The notes: generated by a model not told the origin, from the letters alone. A stretch of 64,000 bases of DNA from Candidatus Vicinibacter proximus (GCA_016713905.1 JADJOE010000003.1:2258983-2322982), one strand, 5' to 3'; positions 28,173 to 39,137 are shown, counted from the first letter of the stretch. Numbers and translations: made by a program.

Positions 28173-31100
28173 CTACCGCACAATGTTGATATCTCCTTTT
28201 CTCCATTTGGGTTCTTCATCCTGGGCTTCATACTGCAAAGCATAGACATAAACACCCGGATTCAAATCCCTGCCTTGAAATCTTCCATCCCATCTAACCG
28301 GCTCACCAATATTCGCTCCGGTTCGTTCAAAAAGCAAAGCACCCCAGCGGTCATAAATTCTCAAGATATTAATCTTGCTTCGATCAGGAAAACGAAAGAC
28401 TACTTCAAAAAAATCATTTAGCCCATCTCCATTAGGACTAAATACATTCGGAATATATACATCTGATTCTTCAACTTTGACAGTGATGGTCATGTTGTCT
28501 TTTATCACACATCCATTTGCATCCTCAAGAGTCAACATATAACTGATGGTATTATCCGGTGCGGAAACCGGATTCAAACAATTGGTGCAAGACAAAAAGT
28601 CAACGGGATCCCAGGTAATTTTTGCAGGCACAAAACTTGCATTGGCAACAATATTGACTTGATTTCCTCTAAAAATAGTAGTATCCGCGGGAAGGTTGAG
28701 CGCCAACACTGCCGATGGATTAATGGTAAAATTATTGATTACATCACATCCAAAAGGATCTATTACCCTTAAGGTATGTGCGCCCAATGCAAGATTCTTC
28801 ACCTCCAAATCAGGAGTAAAGTTAACAGGTGGTTTGTTGTCCACAGAAACCATGTATGGCCCAATTCCTGTACCTATGGTAGATATCCGCAAGACACCCG
28901 TATTCGCAACATTACATTTCAGGTCTTCCGTGATAAAATTTGCAACGATGGCGGGTGCAATATTTATACTCACAGTCACCACAGAATCACATCCTAAAGA
29001 AGAAGGTCTGTCAATGACCACTGTCCCATTTGGACGAGTCGCAGAAAAAAATTGGTTACCTACTTTGATGCTGTCTTTTGCACAAATAGTGGTGGTAAAA
29101 TTTCCTTGCTTTTCAGGTATGAAATTTACTCTCACCATGATAAAACTGTCACAAAGCCGATGTGAAAATTTAGACACTTTTATGGTTCCGTTTGGTCTTC
29201 CAATGTTAAACACTTGTCCAAACAAAACTACAGAATCATTGATGCATGCTGAAGTATCTAATGTGCCCAATGCATCCGGTAGCACGGTAAGTTCAACCTG
29301 CACTACAGAGTCACATAAATTAGCAGAAGAGTTAGCCAACAAAATAGTTCCCTGAGTCCTGCCTGATGAAAATTTCTGGCCATGTAGTGTGATGGTATCT
29401 GTTCTGCAGATCTCTGCCTTATAAGTCCCCATTCCATTTGGAAGAACGGTCAAACTTACATTGATGATGCTGTCGCATTTTAAATAAGATCCGTTAGGCA
29501 ATACCAATTTTCCGGACGGTTTGCGATCACTGAAATACATCCCTTGTCCACCTCCAACCAATACACTGTCTCCCGGACAAATAGTTGTTGAAAACGTACT
29601 GTTCGGATCTGCAATTAATACTTTCACATTGATCACACTGTCACAGCCCGTAGAAGATTGCCCGGTCAATGTTTGACGGGACATGGTTTTATTCTCATCA
29701 AATATTTCGCCATTCAATACAATACTTTGACCTAAACAAATGGCAGTATCTAAATTAAATTCTGCAAAATTCTTTATGGTAATGTTTACATTAATGATAC
29801 TGTCGCAGCCAAAGACGGAACCGCCCGGAATGACCACCACTCCTTGTGTTCTGTTCTGATCAAAAACTTCTCCCCCAACTGTAATTTTGTCATTGGAACA
29901 AATGGTCCTGGAAAAATTGGACAAGCCTCTTTCTGTTCCAATCAATACAATGACACTGTCACAGCCGGCTGAAGTTTTTAAATTAAGGGAGTCCATTGGA
30001 TTGAATTTATGGATAAGCTTACCCCCGACATTCAGCGTGTCGTCAAAACAAATATTTAATTGTCTTAGCTCTCTGGATCCACTTCCTACTTTCACATCAA
30101 CAATAAATACAGAATCACAAATACTTACCCCATCTCCGTTGACATTAAAGGAATCTTTGGGGTTCGCAGCGCTGTAAATTTTATTTCTGAAACTGACCGT
30201 TTGATTTGCGCAAATGGTGGCAGTGAATAAAGTCCGTACACTTCCGGGGCAAACATAGCAAGGTGAAAATTCTGAATAAACATTGGATGTTGCTGCCGGA
30301 TTACTCAAATATTGATACGCAGAAATAGTGTGTCTATTAGGATATGCTACATTCAAAGTCCAATTACCTGCACCATTAGCAACTGTCCTACCCAATTCAA
30401 ACCCTCCCTGACAATTAAGTCCCGGGCAAACATTAGTTGGATTGGCATAGACAGCAATAGAATCATTTGGTCTTCCTGTTCCCTGGATTTGATTTCTGTT
30501 GACTTGTGTTATGGTAGGTACAGGAGGCTTAGGTGCACGTGCATTGTTTAGAAAAACCACCTGTCCGGAAATACAGGTCATTCGGTTGCTTGCATGCCTT
30601 GCCAAATTGATCAGGGGCTCAAGATTGTTGGTATAAAAATTACTATACTGATTGATGTTGTTTCCTTCAATTCGAAGGTTATAAGTACCCATGGTATTGA
30701 CCGTGATGAAATCTGTTCCTGATCTACCTGTATTGTTCTGTATATTGAGATCGGTATTACTGGTGCCATTCAACTCAACATCCAAAACTCCTCCGTTGAA
30801 CCTGTTGGATCTAATGGTAAGCGGTCTGCTGACGGAATTAGCCTGAATACTAAATACCTGTTGTCCAAAAAACCAATTCGTATGCACATTATAAACTCCG
30901 CCCCCACTCAAAGTAATCGCATTGGATGGATTCAAAAATGGAATTCCCTGAATAGTATCAAGACCCCCAAAAACGTTCCGGTTTATGGTACAATTTCCAC
31001 TCTGTACATCGATACAAGTTCTGGTATTCACAAAAAAATTGGAATCAATGTTTACCGGACTTAAGCCTAATGTACCCATAAGTCTAATGGACCCGTTCGT

Positions 31101-31739
31101 CTGCTTGATGTTTCCCCCAAAATCAGCACCAAAGATATTTTTCCTTAGAATGATATCCATTCCCCGATTCACCTGAATATAGGTAGGATTAAATACCGGA
31201 GCTACAGGCTGATCCTCACTGAAAGCGCAATTATAAATTACAGAATTATCGGAGGCATTCGTTGCATCTCCAAATTCAAAAACATGGTCATTTGGAGATA
31301 CAAAGTTGAAACGGTTGAAAAATATACCGCTGACACTGAACGTATCCCCTAAAATTTTCCAAAAGGTATTCCCAAGAAAATCACGGTTGTTAAAATTAAT
31401 CACCACTGATCCTAATCCACCGGGTTGTGATTCTCCGATAATCCTGGTCTGCCCTTGATTGATGGTTGGGAATGGGCCTGAAGGGTTTATCACATGGGGC
31501 CCCGCGCCTGGAATGTTAAACTGTATCGTACTGGGCAAGCCATCAGCTTCGGCCGCATTTACGGCTTCTCTTAAACTGCAATGCACTGCATTACAAACGC
31601 CATCGTCTACATCATTGGCACTGTTGACGGTATAAATCTGTGCCATCAGGCCCTGATTAAATGAAAAAAAGAAAAAGATAAGCCCAAATATGACCATCCT
31701 CATATCATTCAAATTTTTGGAATTCCTAAACATTTGCAA
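28173..31739 (-). CDS. CSLREA-domain, parallel beta-helix, gliding-type T9SS protein
   Basis: A 1188-residue exported protein. The start may be 31739 or ATG 31703, nearer the signal core (MVIFGLIFFFFSFNQGLMAQ). A CSLREA domain follows (YTVNSANDVDDGVCNAVHCSLREAVNAA), then a right-handed beta-helix region to about 390 and a run of six or seven repeats of the form ICxxDSxxVGxxxF...GCDSVIxVxV (about 500-920). It ends with the gliding-motility C-terminal domain (FSPNGDGLNDFFEVVF, RIYDRWGALLFER). It is likely a surface adhesin or polysaccharide-binding protein exported by T9SS. It is independent of the cassettes. Confidence 0.85.
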   Translation of the reverse strand: MQMFRNSKNLNDMRMVIFGLIFFFFSFNQGLMAQIYTVNSANDVDDGVCNAVHCSLREAVNAAEADGLPSTIQFNIPGAGPHVINPSGPFPTINQGQTRIIGESQPGGLGSVVINFNNRDFLGNTFWKILGDTFSVSGIFFNRFNFVSPNDHVFEFGDATNASDNSVIYNCAFSEDQPVAPVFNPTYIQVNRGMDIILRKNIFGADFGGNIKQTNGSIRLMGTLGLSPVNIDSNFFVNTRTCIDVQSGNCTINRNVFGGLDTIQGIPFLNPSNAITLSGGGVYNVHTNWFFGQQVFSIQANSVSRPLTIRSNRFNGGVLDVELNGTSNTDLNIQNNTGRSGTDFITVNTMGTYNLRIEGNNINQYSNFYTNNLEPLINLARHASNRMTCISGQVVFLNNARAPKPPVPTITQVNRNQIQGTGRPNDSIAVYANPTNVCPGLNCQGGFELGRTVANGAGNWTLNVAYPNRHTISAYQYLSNPAATSNVYSEFSPCYVCPGSVRTLFTATICANQTVSFRNKIYSAANPKDSFNVNGDGVSICDSVFIVDVKVGSGSRELRQLNICFDDTLNVGGKLIHKFNPMDSLNLKTSAGCDSVIVLIGTERGLSNFSRTICSNDKITVGGEVFDQNRTQGVVVIPGGSVFGCDSIINVNITIKNFAEFNLDTAICLGQSIVLNGEIFDENKTMSRQTLTGQSSTGCDSVINVKVLIADPNSTFSTTICPGDSVLVGGGQGMYFSDRKPSGKLVLPNGSYLKCDSIINVSLTVLPNGMGTYKAEICRTDTITLHGQKFSSGRTQGTILLANSSANLCDSVVQVELTVLPDALGTLDTSACINDSVVLFGQVFNIGRPNGTIKVSKFSHRLCDSFIMVRVNFIPEKQGNFTTTICAKDSIKVGNQFFSATRPNGTVVIDRPSSLGCDSVVTVSINIAPAIVANFITEDLKCNVANTGVLRISTIGTGIGPYMVSVDNKPPVNFTPDLEVKNLALGAHTLRVIDPFGCDVINNFTINPSAVLALNLPADTTIFRGNQVNIVANASFVPAKITWDPVDFLSCTNCLNPVSAPDNTISYMLTLEDANGCVIKDNMTITVKVEESDVYIPNVFSPNGDGLNDFFEVVFRFPDRSKINILRIYDRWGALLFERTGANIGEPVRWDGRFQGRDLNPGVYVYALQYEAQDEEPKWRKGDINIVR

Positions 31740-31838
31740 AATGATTGCTTTTTTTTCGAAAAAACATCAGGGTATTACCTGATTTTATTTATTAAAGGGG
31801 CACAAAATAACCAAAAGATCTCAAATCCTAAGTCATTC

Positions 31839-32714
31839 TTAAAGCAAATGCCGCTCGGCATGATAAGAGGATCTGACCAATGGACCGCTTTCAACATACA
31901 GAAATCCTTTATTCATGCCCATTTCTCTGTATTCCGCAAAAGTGTCGGGATGAATAAATTCCGCCACTTCCAAATGCATTTTGGTAGGCTGGAGATATTG
32001 TCCTAAAGTTAAAATCTCGCACCCATGGTTAAGCAAATCGTCCATTGCCAGGGACAATTCATCTTTTGTTTCCCCAAGTCCCAGCATAATACCTGTCTTC
32101 GTGCGCTTCCCATATTCCTTTGTTCGCTTAATTTGTTCCAAACTACGGGCATACTTTGCCTGTGGCCGAACCAGCCTATACAGCCTTTCAACAGTTTCCA
32201 TATTGTGGGAGACAACCTCCTGACCTGCACTGATCATCCGCTCAAGTGCCTGCCAATTGGCCTTCACATCAGGGATCAGGCTTTCTATCGTGGTAGATGG
32301 GCAGAGGAACTTAATGCTTGTAATAGTCTGATGCCAAATTTCCGCGCCTCTGTCCGGCAACTCATCTCTGTTGACTGAAGTAAGAACAGCATGCTTAACA
32401 CCCATTAAACGGATTGCTTCGGCAACTCTAAGCGGCTCATCGGTATCGTATTCTTTTGGTTTGCCCGTTTTGACTGCACAGAAACTGCAAGATCTGGTGC
32501 ACACATCTCCCAGTATCATAAAAGTTGCCGTCCCAGCCCCCCAACATTCTCCCATATTTGGACAATTACCGCTCTGACAAATCGTGTGTAATTTGTATTC
32601 ATCCACCAATTGTCTCACCTTACGGTATTCTTCACCAATGGGCAATTTCACCCTCAACCATTCAGGTTTTCTGGGTCTGGGCTCTGGTTTGGACACTAAA
32701 GGTAAATCTATCAT
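31839..32714 (-). CDS. lipA: Lipoyl synthase
   Basis: A radical-SAM enzyme that inserts two sulfurs into the octanoyl group on lipoyl domains of 2-oxoacid dehydrogenases and the glycine cleavage H protein. Start at 32714 (MIDLPLV) gives a 291-residue protein of normal length. The auxiliary cluster cysteines are C46, C51 and C57 (CQSGNCPNMGEC), and the radical-SAM cysteines are C72, C76 and C79 (CTRSCSFC). The C-terminal serine motif RSSYHAE is present. All ligands are intact. No lipB is adjacent. Confidence 0.95.
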   Translation of the reverse strand: MIDLPLVSKPEPRPRKPEWLRVKLPIGEEYRKVRQLVDEYKLHTICQSGNCPNMGECWGAGTATFMILGDVCTRSCSFCAVKTGKPKEYDTDEPLRVAEAIRLMGVKHAVLTSVNRDELPDRGAEIWHQTITSIKFLCPSTTIESLIPDVKANWQALERMISAGQEVVSHNMETVERLYRLVRPQAKYARSLEQIKRTKEYGKRTKTGIMLGLGETKDELSLAMDDLLNHGCEILTLGQYLQPTKMHLEVAEFIHPDTFAEYREMGMNKGFLYVESGPLVRSSYHAERHLL

Positions 32715-32799
32715 CTGGTAAAAAAGGGTTGCAATGAAACTTGAGAAAGAAGGCAAAATGTAAAGCTAAATTGAGGAGAATATTGACTCCCAAAACAAA

Positions 32800-33573
32800 C
32801 TACTTCCTGCTTCCAAACTGCAAATTTAAGTAAAAGTTCAGGTAGGCAAAAGGATTCTCTCGGGAGGCCATTATAGGCACTCTTTTGGGATAAAGGTCTA
32901 ATTGAAGTCCAAAATTCAGAGCTCTGACATACTTTTCAAAAGCGCCGGGATCTATCATTATACCCATTCTGCCATAAGCACCGGGAGCAAAACTTAATTC
33001 AGTCAACCCTACCCCAAACGAAGAGGCACCTACTATAGAATTCAAGTCCAGAAAAACATCCCTGGTGGCCTCTGAATATTTAATGTTTTCAATATAAAGG
33101 ATTCCATCCTGATTCTTTATAACCCTTAGGTAATAAGGTTTTAATATCCCCATAAGTACACCTCCTTCCAGTCTCACACCCAAGGCAACGCCTTTTTTCC
33201 TGTCCTTTTCTGAAAAATAACGCACAAAGCCTCTTCCGGCTCTAAAATTCCACAAAGAATTTCGCTTACCATAGGTAAAACTGCTAAAAAAACCTCCTCC
33301 CTGGTTAAAATTTTTATTCAACTTCACTTCTCTGGGATGCTCCAGGAGACCAAAATCCAGATGAAAATAATTTGTGAGATAATATGTCCTGAGCTTACCG
33401 GAATTATACCCAACAAAAAAACCATTGGTCTGAATGGCGAAGTCTACGGACCTTTCTTTATTGTAAATAACCCCTTTCCGTACAGATTTTTGCACAACTG
33501 TCCCCTGACCATGTGCATCTACACACATCATAAAAACGCAAAACAGACATAGATTTAACCCTGACCTGCTCAT
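32800..33573 (-). CDS. Hypothetical exported protein, probable outer-membrane barrel
   Basis: About 257 residues from ATG 33573 (MSRSGLNLCLFCVFMMCV, signal peptide with cleavage near AHGQ). The body has alternating beta strands with many glycine and aromatic residues (NYFHLDFGLL, FRAGRGFVRYF) and ends in LNFYLNLQFGSRK, as in small outer-membrane proteins. No family is recognised. It lies upstream of lipA on the same strand with an 85-bp gap, and diverges from the next gene by 57 bp. Confidence 0.5.
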   Translation of the reverse strand: MSRSGLNLCLFCVFMMCVDAHGQGTVVQKSVRKGVIYNKERSVDFAIQTNGFFVGYNSGKLRTYYLTNYFHLDFGLLEHPREVKLNKNFNQGGGFFSSFTYGKRNSLWNFRAGRGFVRYFSEKDRKKGVALGVRLEGGVLMGILKPYYLRVIKNQDGILYIENIKYSEATRDVFLDLNSIVGASSFGVGLTELSFAPGAYGRMGIMIDPGAFEKYVRALNFGLQLDLYPKRVPIMASRENPFAYLNFYLNLQFGSRK

Positions 33574-33630
33574 ATCAAGCAACAAAATAAGGTTTTTACT
33601 CAATTTGAAATGTTTATTTTTACCCTAATT

Positions 33631-34944
33631 ATGACAGACATCCCCATATTAACAGAACGACCCTCCAGGAGGTTGAATTATGTTCTTGATTTTATCAATA
33701 GCCAATATAAAGGTCTTAGATTATACAATGTCCAGATACCTATAATCTCTATCCCTGGTGAACCCCTGCTGATCTATTCTTCCCTTCCTCCCACCGAAGG
33801 CGTGTTTATAGCCAGTTGTGGCTATTTGGAAGATGGTGCTGCTATGCCAAAATCTAAATTGGTAAAAAGTTTTCCGATGCCCTATATCTTTCCTGCGAAA
33901 CACAAAGATCTTTTTGGTTTTGATATTTTCGCAGCTATATTCTGGATGCTTTCCAGAACAGAAGAATATGGTCCCATTAAAACTGATGAACATGGGAGAT
34001 TTGAGGCCAGTAATTCTGCCGCTCACCTGGCTGGAATTCTAAAACTTCCCATAGTAGATCATTGGGTGGGTGAATTGGTCAAAAGCCTCCATAAATTATT
34101 TGGAAAAGATTTTCAAAGAATTCCGCAAAAGCAAACTTTTAAATTGACGGTAGATGTTGATCAGGCTTATAAATTCATCCATAAACCGGTCTGGAAAAAT
34201 CTTGGAGCTTTATTAATGGATTTCCTGACTTTTGAATGGGATGAATTGGCAAACAGATTTTCGATTTTATCACAAAAAAAAATTGATCCATTTGACAGCT
34301 ACGATCAAATACTAAATTTTGACTTGCCAAAAGATTCTTTATTCTTCTTTTTCCTTTGTGGTGGAACGAGTAAATTTGATACACACCTGGATATACGGAC
34401 AAGGCCCATTCAAAAGCTGATTGAAAAAATTAAGGCAAAGGCCCTGATTGGTATTCATCCATCCTATTCAGCCTCTACCAATCAAACGGAACTTTCTAAT
34501 GAAAAGAAAATACTTGAAAAAGTGGGCGGTGAAAAAATTACCCGCAGCAGACAACACTATCTCAAGCTCACCCTTCCGGAAACTTATCGCATGCTCATTG
34601 GTGCCGGAATTAATGAAGACTACACCATGGGGTTCTCAGATCAAACAGGATTCCGAGCCGGGACTTGTCACAGTTTCCTATGGTATGATCTAATTAAAGA
34701 TGAAGTCAGTAATTTAAGAATTCATCCTTTGATAGCTATGGACAGAACTTATCTCAACTATATGAAACTCCGTCCTCAGGAAGCAATCGAAGACATGATT
34801 TTACTTTATCAGAACTGTAAACACTTTGGTGGCACTTTTCAACTCTTGTGGCACAACAGCAGCTTTGATTTTGAAGGAGAATGGAATGGCTGGGAAAATG
34901 TCCTGGATGAAATAATGAGATTCCATTTTTCTGAAGAACATTAA
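33631..34944 (+). CDS. Polysaccharide-deacetylase-like protein (DUF7033 type)
   Basis: A 437-residue cytosolic protein; start at 33631 (MTDIPILTERPSRR) is preferred over 33610. The N-terminal 180 residues resemble the DUF7033-like domain that precedes deacetylases in Bacteroidota. The NodB-like part has the metal aspartate in LTVDVDQAY and the histidine in IGIHPSYSAS; GFSDQTGFRAGTCHSF matches the substrate loop. Family members remove N-acetyl groups from polysaccharides or act in surface glycan synthesis. The precise substrate is unknown. Confidence 0.65.
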   Translation: MTDIPILTERPSRRLNYVLDFINSQYKGLRLYNVQIPIISIPGEPLLIYSSLPPTEGVFIASCGYLEDGAAMPKSKLVKSFPMPYIFPAKHKDLFGFDIFAAIFWMLSRTEEYGPIKTDEHGRFEASNSAAHLAGILKLPIVDHWVGELVKSLHKLFGKDFQRIPQKQTFKLTVDVDQAYKFIHKPVWKNLGALLMDFLTFEWDELANRFSILSQKKIDPFDSYDQILNFDLPKDSLFFFFLCGGTSKFDTHLDIRTRPIQKLIEKIKAKALIGIHPSYSASTNQTELSNEKKILEKVGGEKITRSRQHYLKLTLPETYRMLIGAGINEDYTMGFSDQTGFRAGTCHSFLWYDLIKDEVSNLRIHPLIAMDRTYLNYMKLRPQEAIEDMILLYQNCKHFGGTFQLLWHNSSFDFEGEWNGWENVLDEIMRFHFSEEH

Positions 34945-35029
34945 TAAACTTTTGTTTTTCATATTTACAACACCCCATTTAGTTATTTAAAAAGATTATC
35001 AAATCTCAGCTTTAAAATTTCTTTCCAAA

Positions 35030-35869
35030 TCAAAAACTATAAGAAAGCAGCACTGAATGATTGGTCCAGACTTTGTTTAAATCTCCTTTTGACAAAGGTG
35101 AAACTGTAATCCTTCGATTTAAATCCATTTCATAACCCAAGGATACCTTAGACTTAGGGATCTTATAGCCCACTCCAAAACCTACACTAAATGTAGAATA
35201 ATTTGCCTTCATTTTCTTTCCATAATTTACCACCTTACCATGAATGGCATATTCCCTTTCTATTGAATTCCACCAGGGAAAACCACTGTTTTCAACCATA
35301 TATTTAATGGTTGATATATTTCCTATAAAACGTTCTTCGCTTTTCAAATAATTGATCGCTCCCAAATTAATTCCGCAAGACCAAAATAAAGACAAAGCTT
35401 GCTGATACAGCAAATTCTTATAACGAGCGCCAATTTCATAGCCACCATCAGGATAATAACTTTCCTTGTAGTAATCGGACGCGCTGGGCGCTTTGCCTTG
35501 ACTTATGCTAAGGAGAAAGAAATAGTAATCTGCTTCATTAACCGTGTCATTTATAAAGATCGGATTCTGTTGTTTGAAATAAGTTGAACTTTGGTTGTAA
35601 TCCAACATCAAACGAAAACTGAAAGAAGAGCGCAAAGTCATTTTATGATCATATACTAGCTCCAATTTCTTACCTTGCTGGATCGAATGTCCGGGAACAC
35701 GAGCCAATTTGGAGAATTTATGGATGTTGGAAAACCAACTGGCAAGGTCAATGGAAAGAGTATTGGGTGATGGATCTTTAAAAGCAACTTTGTCCTGGGC
35801 TATTGATTGTGTTAGGGTGAAAATTAATATCAACCATGACATTCCGAGTGAATTAAATTTAACGTTCAT
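35030..35869 (-). CDS. Hypothetical exported protein, probable outer-membrane barrel
   Basis: About 279 residues from ATG 35869 (MNVKFNSLGMSWLILIFTLTQSIAQ, signal peptide). The mature part is rich in short beta strands (LELVYDHKMTLRSSFSFRLMLDY, YSTFSVGFGVGYKIP) and ends WTNHSVLLSYSF with a terminal phenylalanine, the usual outer-membrane insertion signal. No family is recognised and there is no obvious operon partner. Confidence 0.5.
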   Translation of the reverse strand: MNVKFNSLGMSWLILIFTLTQSIAQDKVAFKDPSPNTLSIDLASWFSNIHKFSKLARVPGHSIQQGKKLELVYDHKMTLRSSFSFRLMLDYNQSSTYFKQQNPIFINDTVNEADYYFFLLSISQGKAPSASDYYKESYYPDGGYEIGARYKNLLYQQALSLFWSCGINLGAINYLKSEERFIGNISTIKYMVENSGFPWWNSIEREYAIHGKVVNYGKKMKANYSTFSVGFGVGYKIPKSKVSLGYEMDLNRRITVSPLSKGDLNKVWTNHSVLLSYSF

Positions 35870-36279
35870 AAATTTAGTTTTAATGTGATGAATTTGTTTA
35901 GTTTTTCCAATAATGTCTGACAAAGATGTTTGAATAAAATATTCGATATTTCTCTAAAATGGAGAAACTCATATTAAATTTTCTACAATATATCCAACCA
36001 AGGGTAATAATAGAAATTGGAGGAGAATTAGAAAAGGCTTTTACCTATTGCATCCGACACCTTAAATGGCTCACCTAAAATAATCCTGATCACAGGTTTG
36101 TAAATCCAATTGATACCAACAACAAGATTTTTTGTTATGCAAATATCTTCAGCCGAAGATTCATGGTGATGGTGTTATTCTTTTAGAAGAAAGTACAAAT
36201 TTCACAGTCAATAACATGTTGAATTCATCAAATAAAATAAAACATATAACACTCAATTTCATCATTAACTCTTATAGTG
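35870..36279. other. AT-rich spacer between divergent genes
   Basis: Between divergent genes. I see AT-rich DNA without convincing gene, repeat or long hairpin; the promoter of the following gene begins at 36280. Confidence 0.5.
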
Positions 36280-36310
36280 TTGAAAAATTAAATTTTTTGT
36301 TGTATATTCG
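36280..36310 (+). promoter_or_regulatory. Promoter of the HYR-like T9SS protein gene
   Basis: TTG at 36280-36282, 20 bp, TATATTCG at 36303-36310; the ATG is 20 bp downstream. Same boxes as the cassette promoters. Confidence 0.45.
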
Positions 36311-36329
36311 CTGTTAAACTTATCTCCCC

Positions 36330-39137
36330 ATGAGTAAAATTATCTATAGATTAACTATCCAGCTGAACAGCTTTTTTGAGTCAACGATTTCAGGATTTTG
36401 TAAAATTTTGAGTTTCTCGAATATGATGGTGCTTCTCTATTTATTGTCTATGAGCTCACCATTATTTAGCCAACCATGCCTCAAAGATACTATTCCGCCT
36501 AAATTGGATCTTTTTCAGAACTTGGAGTGGATCATGAATCCATCTCAACCATACCTGACTACTGCAGATCTCATCAAATCTCTTGATGATGATTGTGACT
36601 CTTCCCCAAGATCCTATTTTATAAAACCCATTATCTCAAAATTTTATCCAATCCACTACGCCAACATAGGAAAAAAAGAATATATACAAATTTATGCTTT
36701 TGACAAAACCGGAAACAGAGCTGTATCTAATACATTGCTGCATGTAATTTCTCCGGATTGTGCAAATGACAAGATACCACCCATAGTCAATTGCAAAAAA
36801 TATGCTCAATTTGTGATAGACATTTCTGTTAAAATTCTTGCAAAGGATTTGGTCCTTCCGGAATATTGGGAGAATTGTGGCAGTGTAAATTTCTCCTTTG
36901 ATTCCCTCCAAATCAGTGACACGCTGATTAGAGATCAAACATTTATAAATAAGGATGAATTAATAAAAGTATTTTGCAGAGACGAAGCCGGAAACATCAG
37001 CTCTTGTTTGACTAATGTAGCTTATATCAATGTCGTTGATCCTTGCGCGCTGGATTCTGTTGCTCCATTTATAAAGTGCAAAAAAGAAATTACAGTTGAG
37101 ATGGGTGAAAATTCCTATAAAGAAATAACTATAAATGAAGTATTAGTAGAAACTTCGGACAATTGTTCTCAAATTTTTACATCATTTTCACCAAATGGTA
37201 CGAGCGATAAGGTGGTAGTCGGCAAATTTAATACCAATAGTATCTTTAATTTATATGCTACAGACAATTCTGGAAATCAACGATACTGTACGTTCAAGAC
37301 AAACATTCAATCCTCCATTCCGGACTGCAACAACGATCATTCAGCACCATTTCTTCAATGCAAGGAATCAATAGATATCTATTTACTGGGCAAAAATGAC
37401 AGTATGCAACCCGGTGACTTTATAAATTTATTGTCTGACAATTGTGATTCCAATCCTGTACTGTCTTTTGCAGAAAAAACTATTCTGTCTTCTATTGACA
37501 TCCCAAAAAATAAAGCCGGTACAACAGAACAACTGAATGTTTATAGCAATGATCAATCAAAAAATCAATCTGAATGCATTACCCATGTAAGGTATATCCC
37601 TTTATTTCATTGCCTTGGGGATTCAATTCCTCCTACTTTAAAATGCGCAGAACAACCTATAGTTTATTTGTCAGATTATGATGCAGATGTCTATCCTTCA
37701 AGCTTTTTAGCTGCAGCCTTTGACCATTGTTCTAAGGCAAACTTAAGCTTTGATCCGGAAGGGAAGCTTAGAATTCTCCGCACCTTTAGTGATTTCTATG
37801 GAGTTGACTCAAGCTTTGGAGAAATATCCATCTATGGAAAGGATGATGCAGGAAATTTATCCGTTGCAAATTGTAAATATCAAAGAATACAAATGCCATT
37901 TCTAATTGACCTCAAAATACCGGTAAAATTATTTTCTACTCTGAATGATGAGGATTTTGAAAAGGTAAGAATTATAATGACAACTGATGCAGGAAATCAG
38001 ACTATTTCCAATATAAAAAAATATCCAAATCCTTATATTAATTTCTACCTTCGCTCCAATGAAAAAATTATCAACCTTGCAATAGATTTTCCAAAAGATA
38101 GTATAGGTAATATATATACAAGCGGCAGTGAAAGATTTGAGACCCAATCAATCATTCTTGGCAAATCCAAATTCAATCAACCATATAATTTTGCTTTTGC
38201 AGACTCTGATTGCAATGGAGAAATAAATGTTATAGACATTGTTCAGCAATATGAATTCGCACGTGGAAATCTTTTAAATGACAGCTGTGTGGGGCAATTT
38301 AAAGGCCTGTTTATCGATAAATCCGGAAATATAATTGGAAATTCTATCCAATTTAACCATTCACAACCTGATACCTTTGGGGTGGTTCTAAGTACGGTTG
38401 GGGTCCTTTACAGGGAGGAAGTTGGACATAAAGCCTTCCAACAAAACCCTGTTCGGGAAATAAATGGTGAAAAACTATTTCTAAGTACAAAAAATATTAA
38501 TTGTCAATCCGGCCAGCATTATAATATTGAATTTGTGATGTCTGATTCGATGCTGTACAGCGGAATACAGTTTAATATTTCCTACGACTCTTCCTTACTG
38601 ATTTTGGATACCATTTATTCAAATTTGAACTTGAGGTCCCGAGATTATCATAAATCCATCGGGGATACAAAAATAGTATGGGTAAATATTTACAATCCAA
38701 AAATTGGAAATATTGCTCCAAGACTAAGTTTGGGTTGCACTGCAAAGAATGATTTTAAACTCAGTGATGCCATAAGGGACGACTACCAATCAATCAGCAA
38801 TTTTGCGATGGATAATAATTCCAAAGTGCGTCCAATTAAAATTGATTTTTCCGACATCAATCAAAATCATGAACATGCGTCCGAAGCCAATTACATTTTA
38901 TGCTTTCCCAATCCAACTACAGAAAATGTTTCGCTGGTAGGTAAAATGGAAGGTGCTTCGAATTGCACAATGGATATCTATGATGCAGGTGGCCTGTTAA
39001 CCAATCGCCAACTTATAAATCTTTCGGATGGTCGTATTCAGCATGAGATTAGATTTGAGCACAATGGATTGTATCTTGTAAAAATAATGAGTGACAATGG
39101 AACTACACTTACCCACAAAATATTGGTAAGTAAATAA
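36330..39137 (+). CDS. HYR-like repeat T9SS type A protein with dockerin/cohesin-like end
   Basis: A 935-residue exported protein. The signal core MVLLYLLSMSSPLFSQ begins only at residue 33, after a long n-region like that of the cassette gene 1 proteins; ATG 36423 is an alternative start. Five repeats begin with a cysteine and a PP or AP pair (DTIPPKLDL, DKIPPIVNC, DSVAPFIKC, DHSAPFLQC, DSIPPTLKC), as in HYR-type immunoglobulin folds. At about 630 follows a dockerin-like segment (DSDCNGEINVIDI), then a cohesin-like domain and a type A sorting domain (CFPNPTTENVSLVG to ILVSK). Probably a surface adhesin. Confidence 0.8.
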   Translation: MSKIIYRLTIQLNSFFESTISGFCKILSFSNMMVLLYLLSMSSPLFSQPCLKDTIPPKLDLFQNLEWIMNPSQPYLTTADLIKSLDDDCDSSPRSYFIKPIISKFYPIHYANIGKKEYIQIYAFDKTGNRAVSNTLLHVISPDCANDKIPPIVNCKKYAQFVIDISVKILAKDLVLPEYWENCGSVNFSFDSLQISDTLIRDQTFINKDELIKVFCRDEAGNISSCLTNVAYINVVDPCALDSVAPFIKCKKEITVEMGENSYKEITINEVLVETSDNCSQIFTSFSPNGTSDKVVVGKFNTNSIFNLYATDNSGNQRYCTFKTNIQSSIPDCNNDHSAPFLQCKESIDIYLLGKNDSMQPGDFINLLSDNCDSNPVLSFAEKTILSSIDIPKNKAGTTEQLNVYSNDQSKNQSECITHVRYIPLFHCLGDSIPPTLKCAEQPIVYLSDYDADVYPSSFLAAAFDHCSKANLSFDPEGKLRILRTFSDFYGVDSSFGEISIYGKDDAGNLSVANCKYQRIQMPFLIDLKIPVKLFSTLNDEDFEKVRIIMTTDAGNQTISNIKKYPNPYINFYLRSNEKIINLAIDFPKDSIGNIYTSGSERFETQSIILGKSKFNQPYNFAFADSDCNGEINVIDIVQQYEFARGNLLNDSCVGQFKGLFIDKSGNIIGNSIQFNHSQPDTFGVVLSTVGVLYREEVGHKAFQQNPVREINGEKLFLSTKNINCQSGQHYNIEFVMSDSMLYSGIQFNISYDSSLLILDTIYSNLNLRSRDYHKSIGDTKIVWVNIYNPKIGNIAPRLSLGCTAKNDFKLSDAIRDDYQSISNFAMDNNSKVRPIKIDFSDINQNHEHASEANYILCFPNPTTENVSLVGKMEGASNCTMDIYDAGGLLTNRQLINLSDGRIQHEIRFEHNGLYLVKIMSDNGTTLTHKILVSK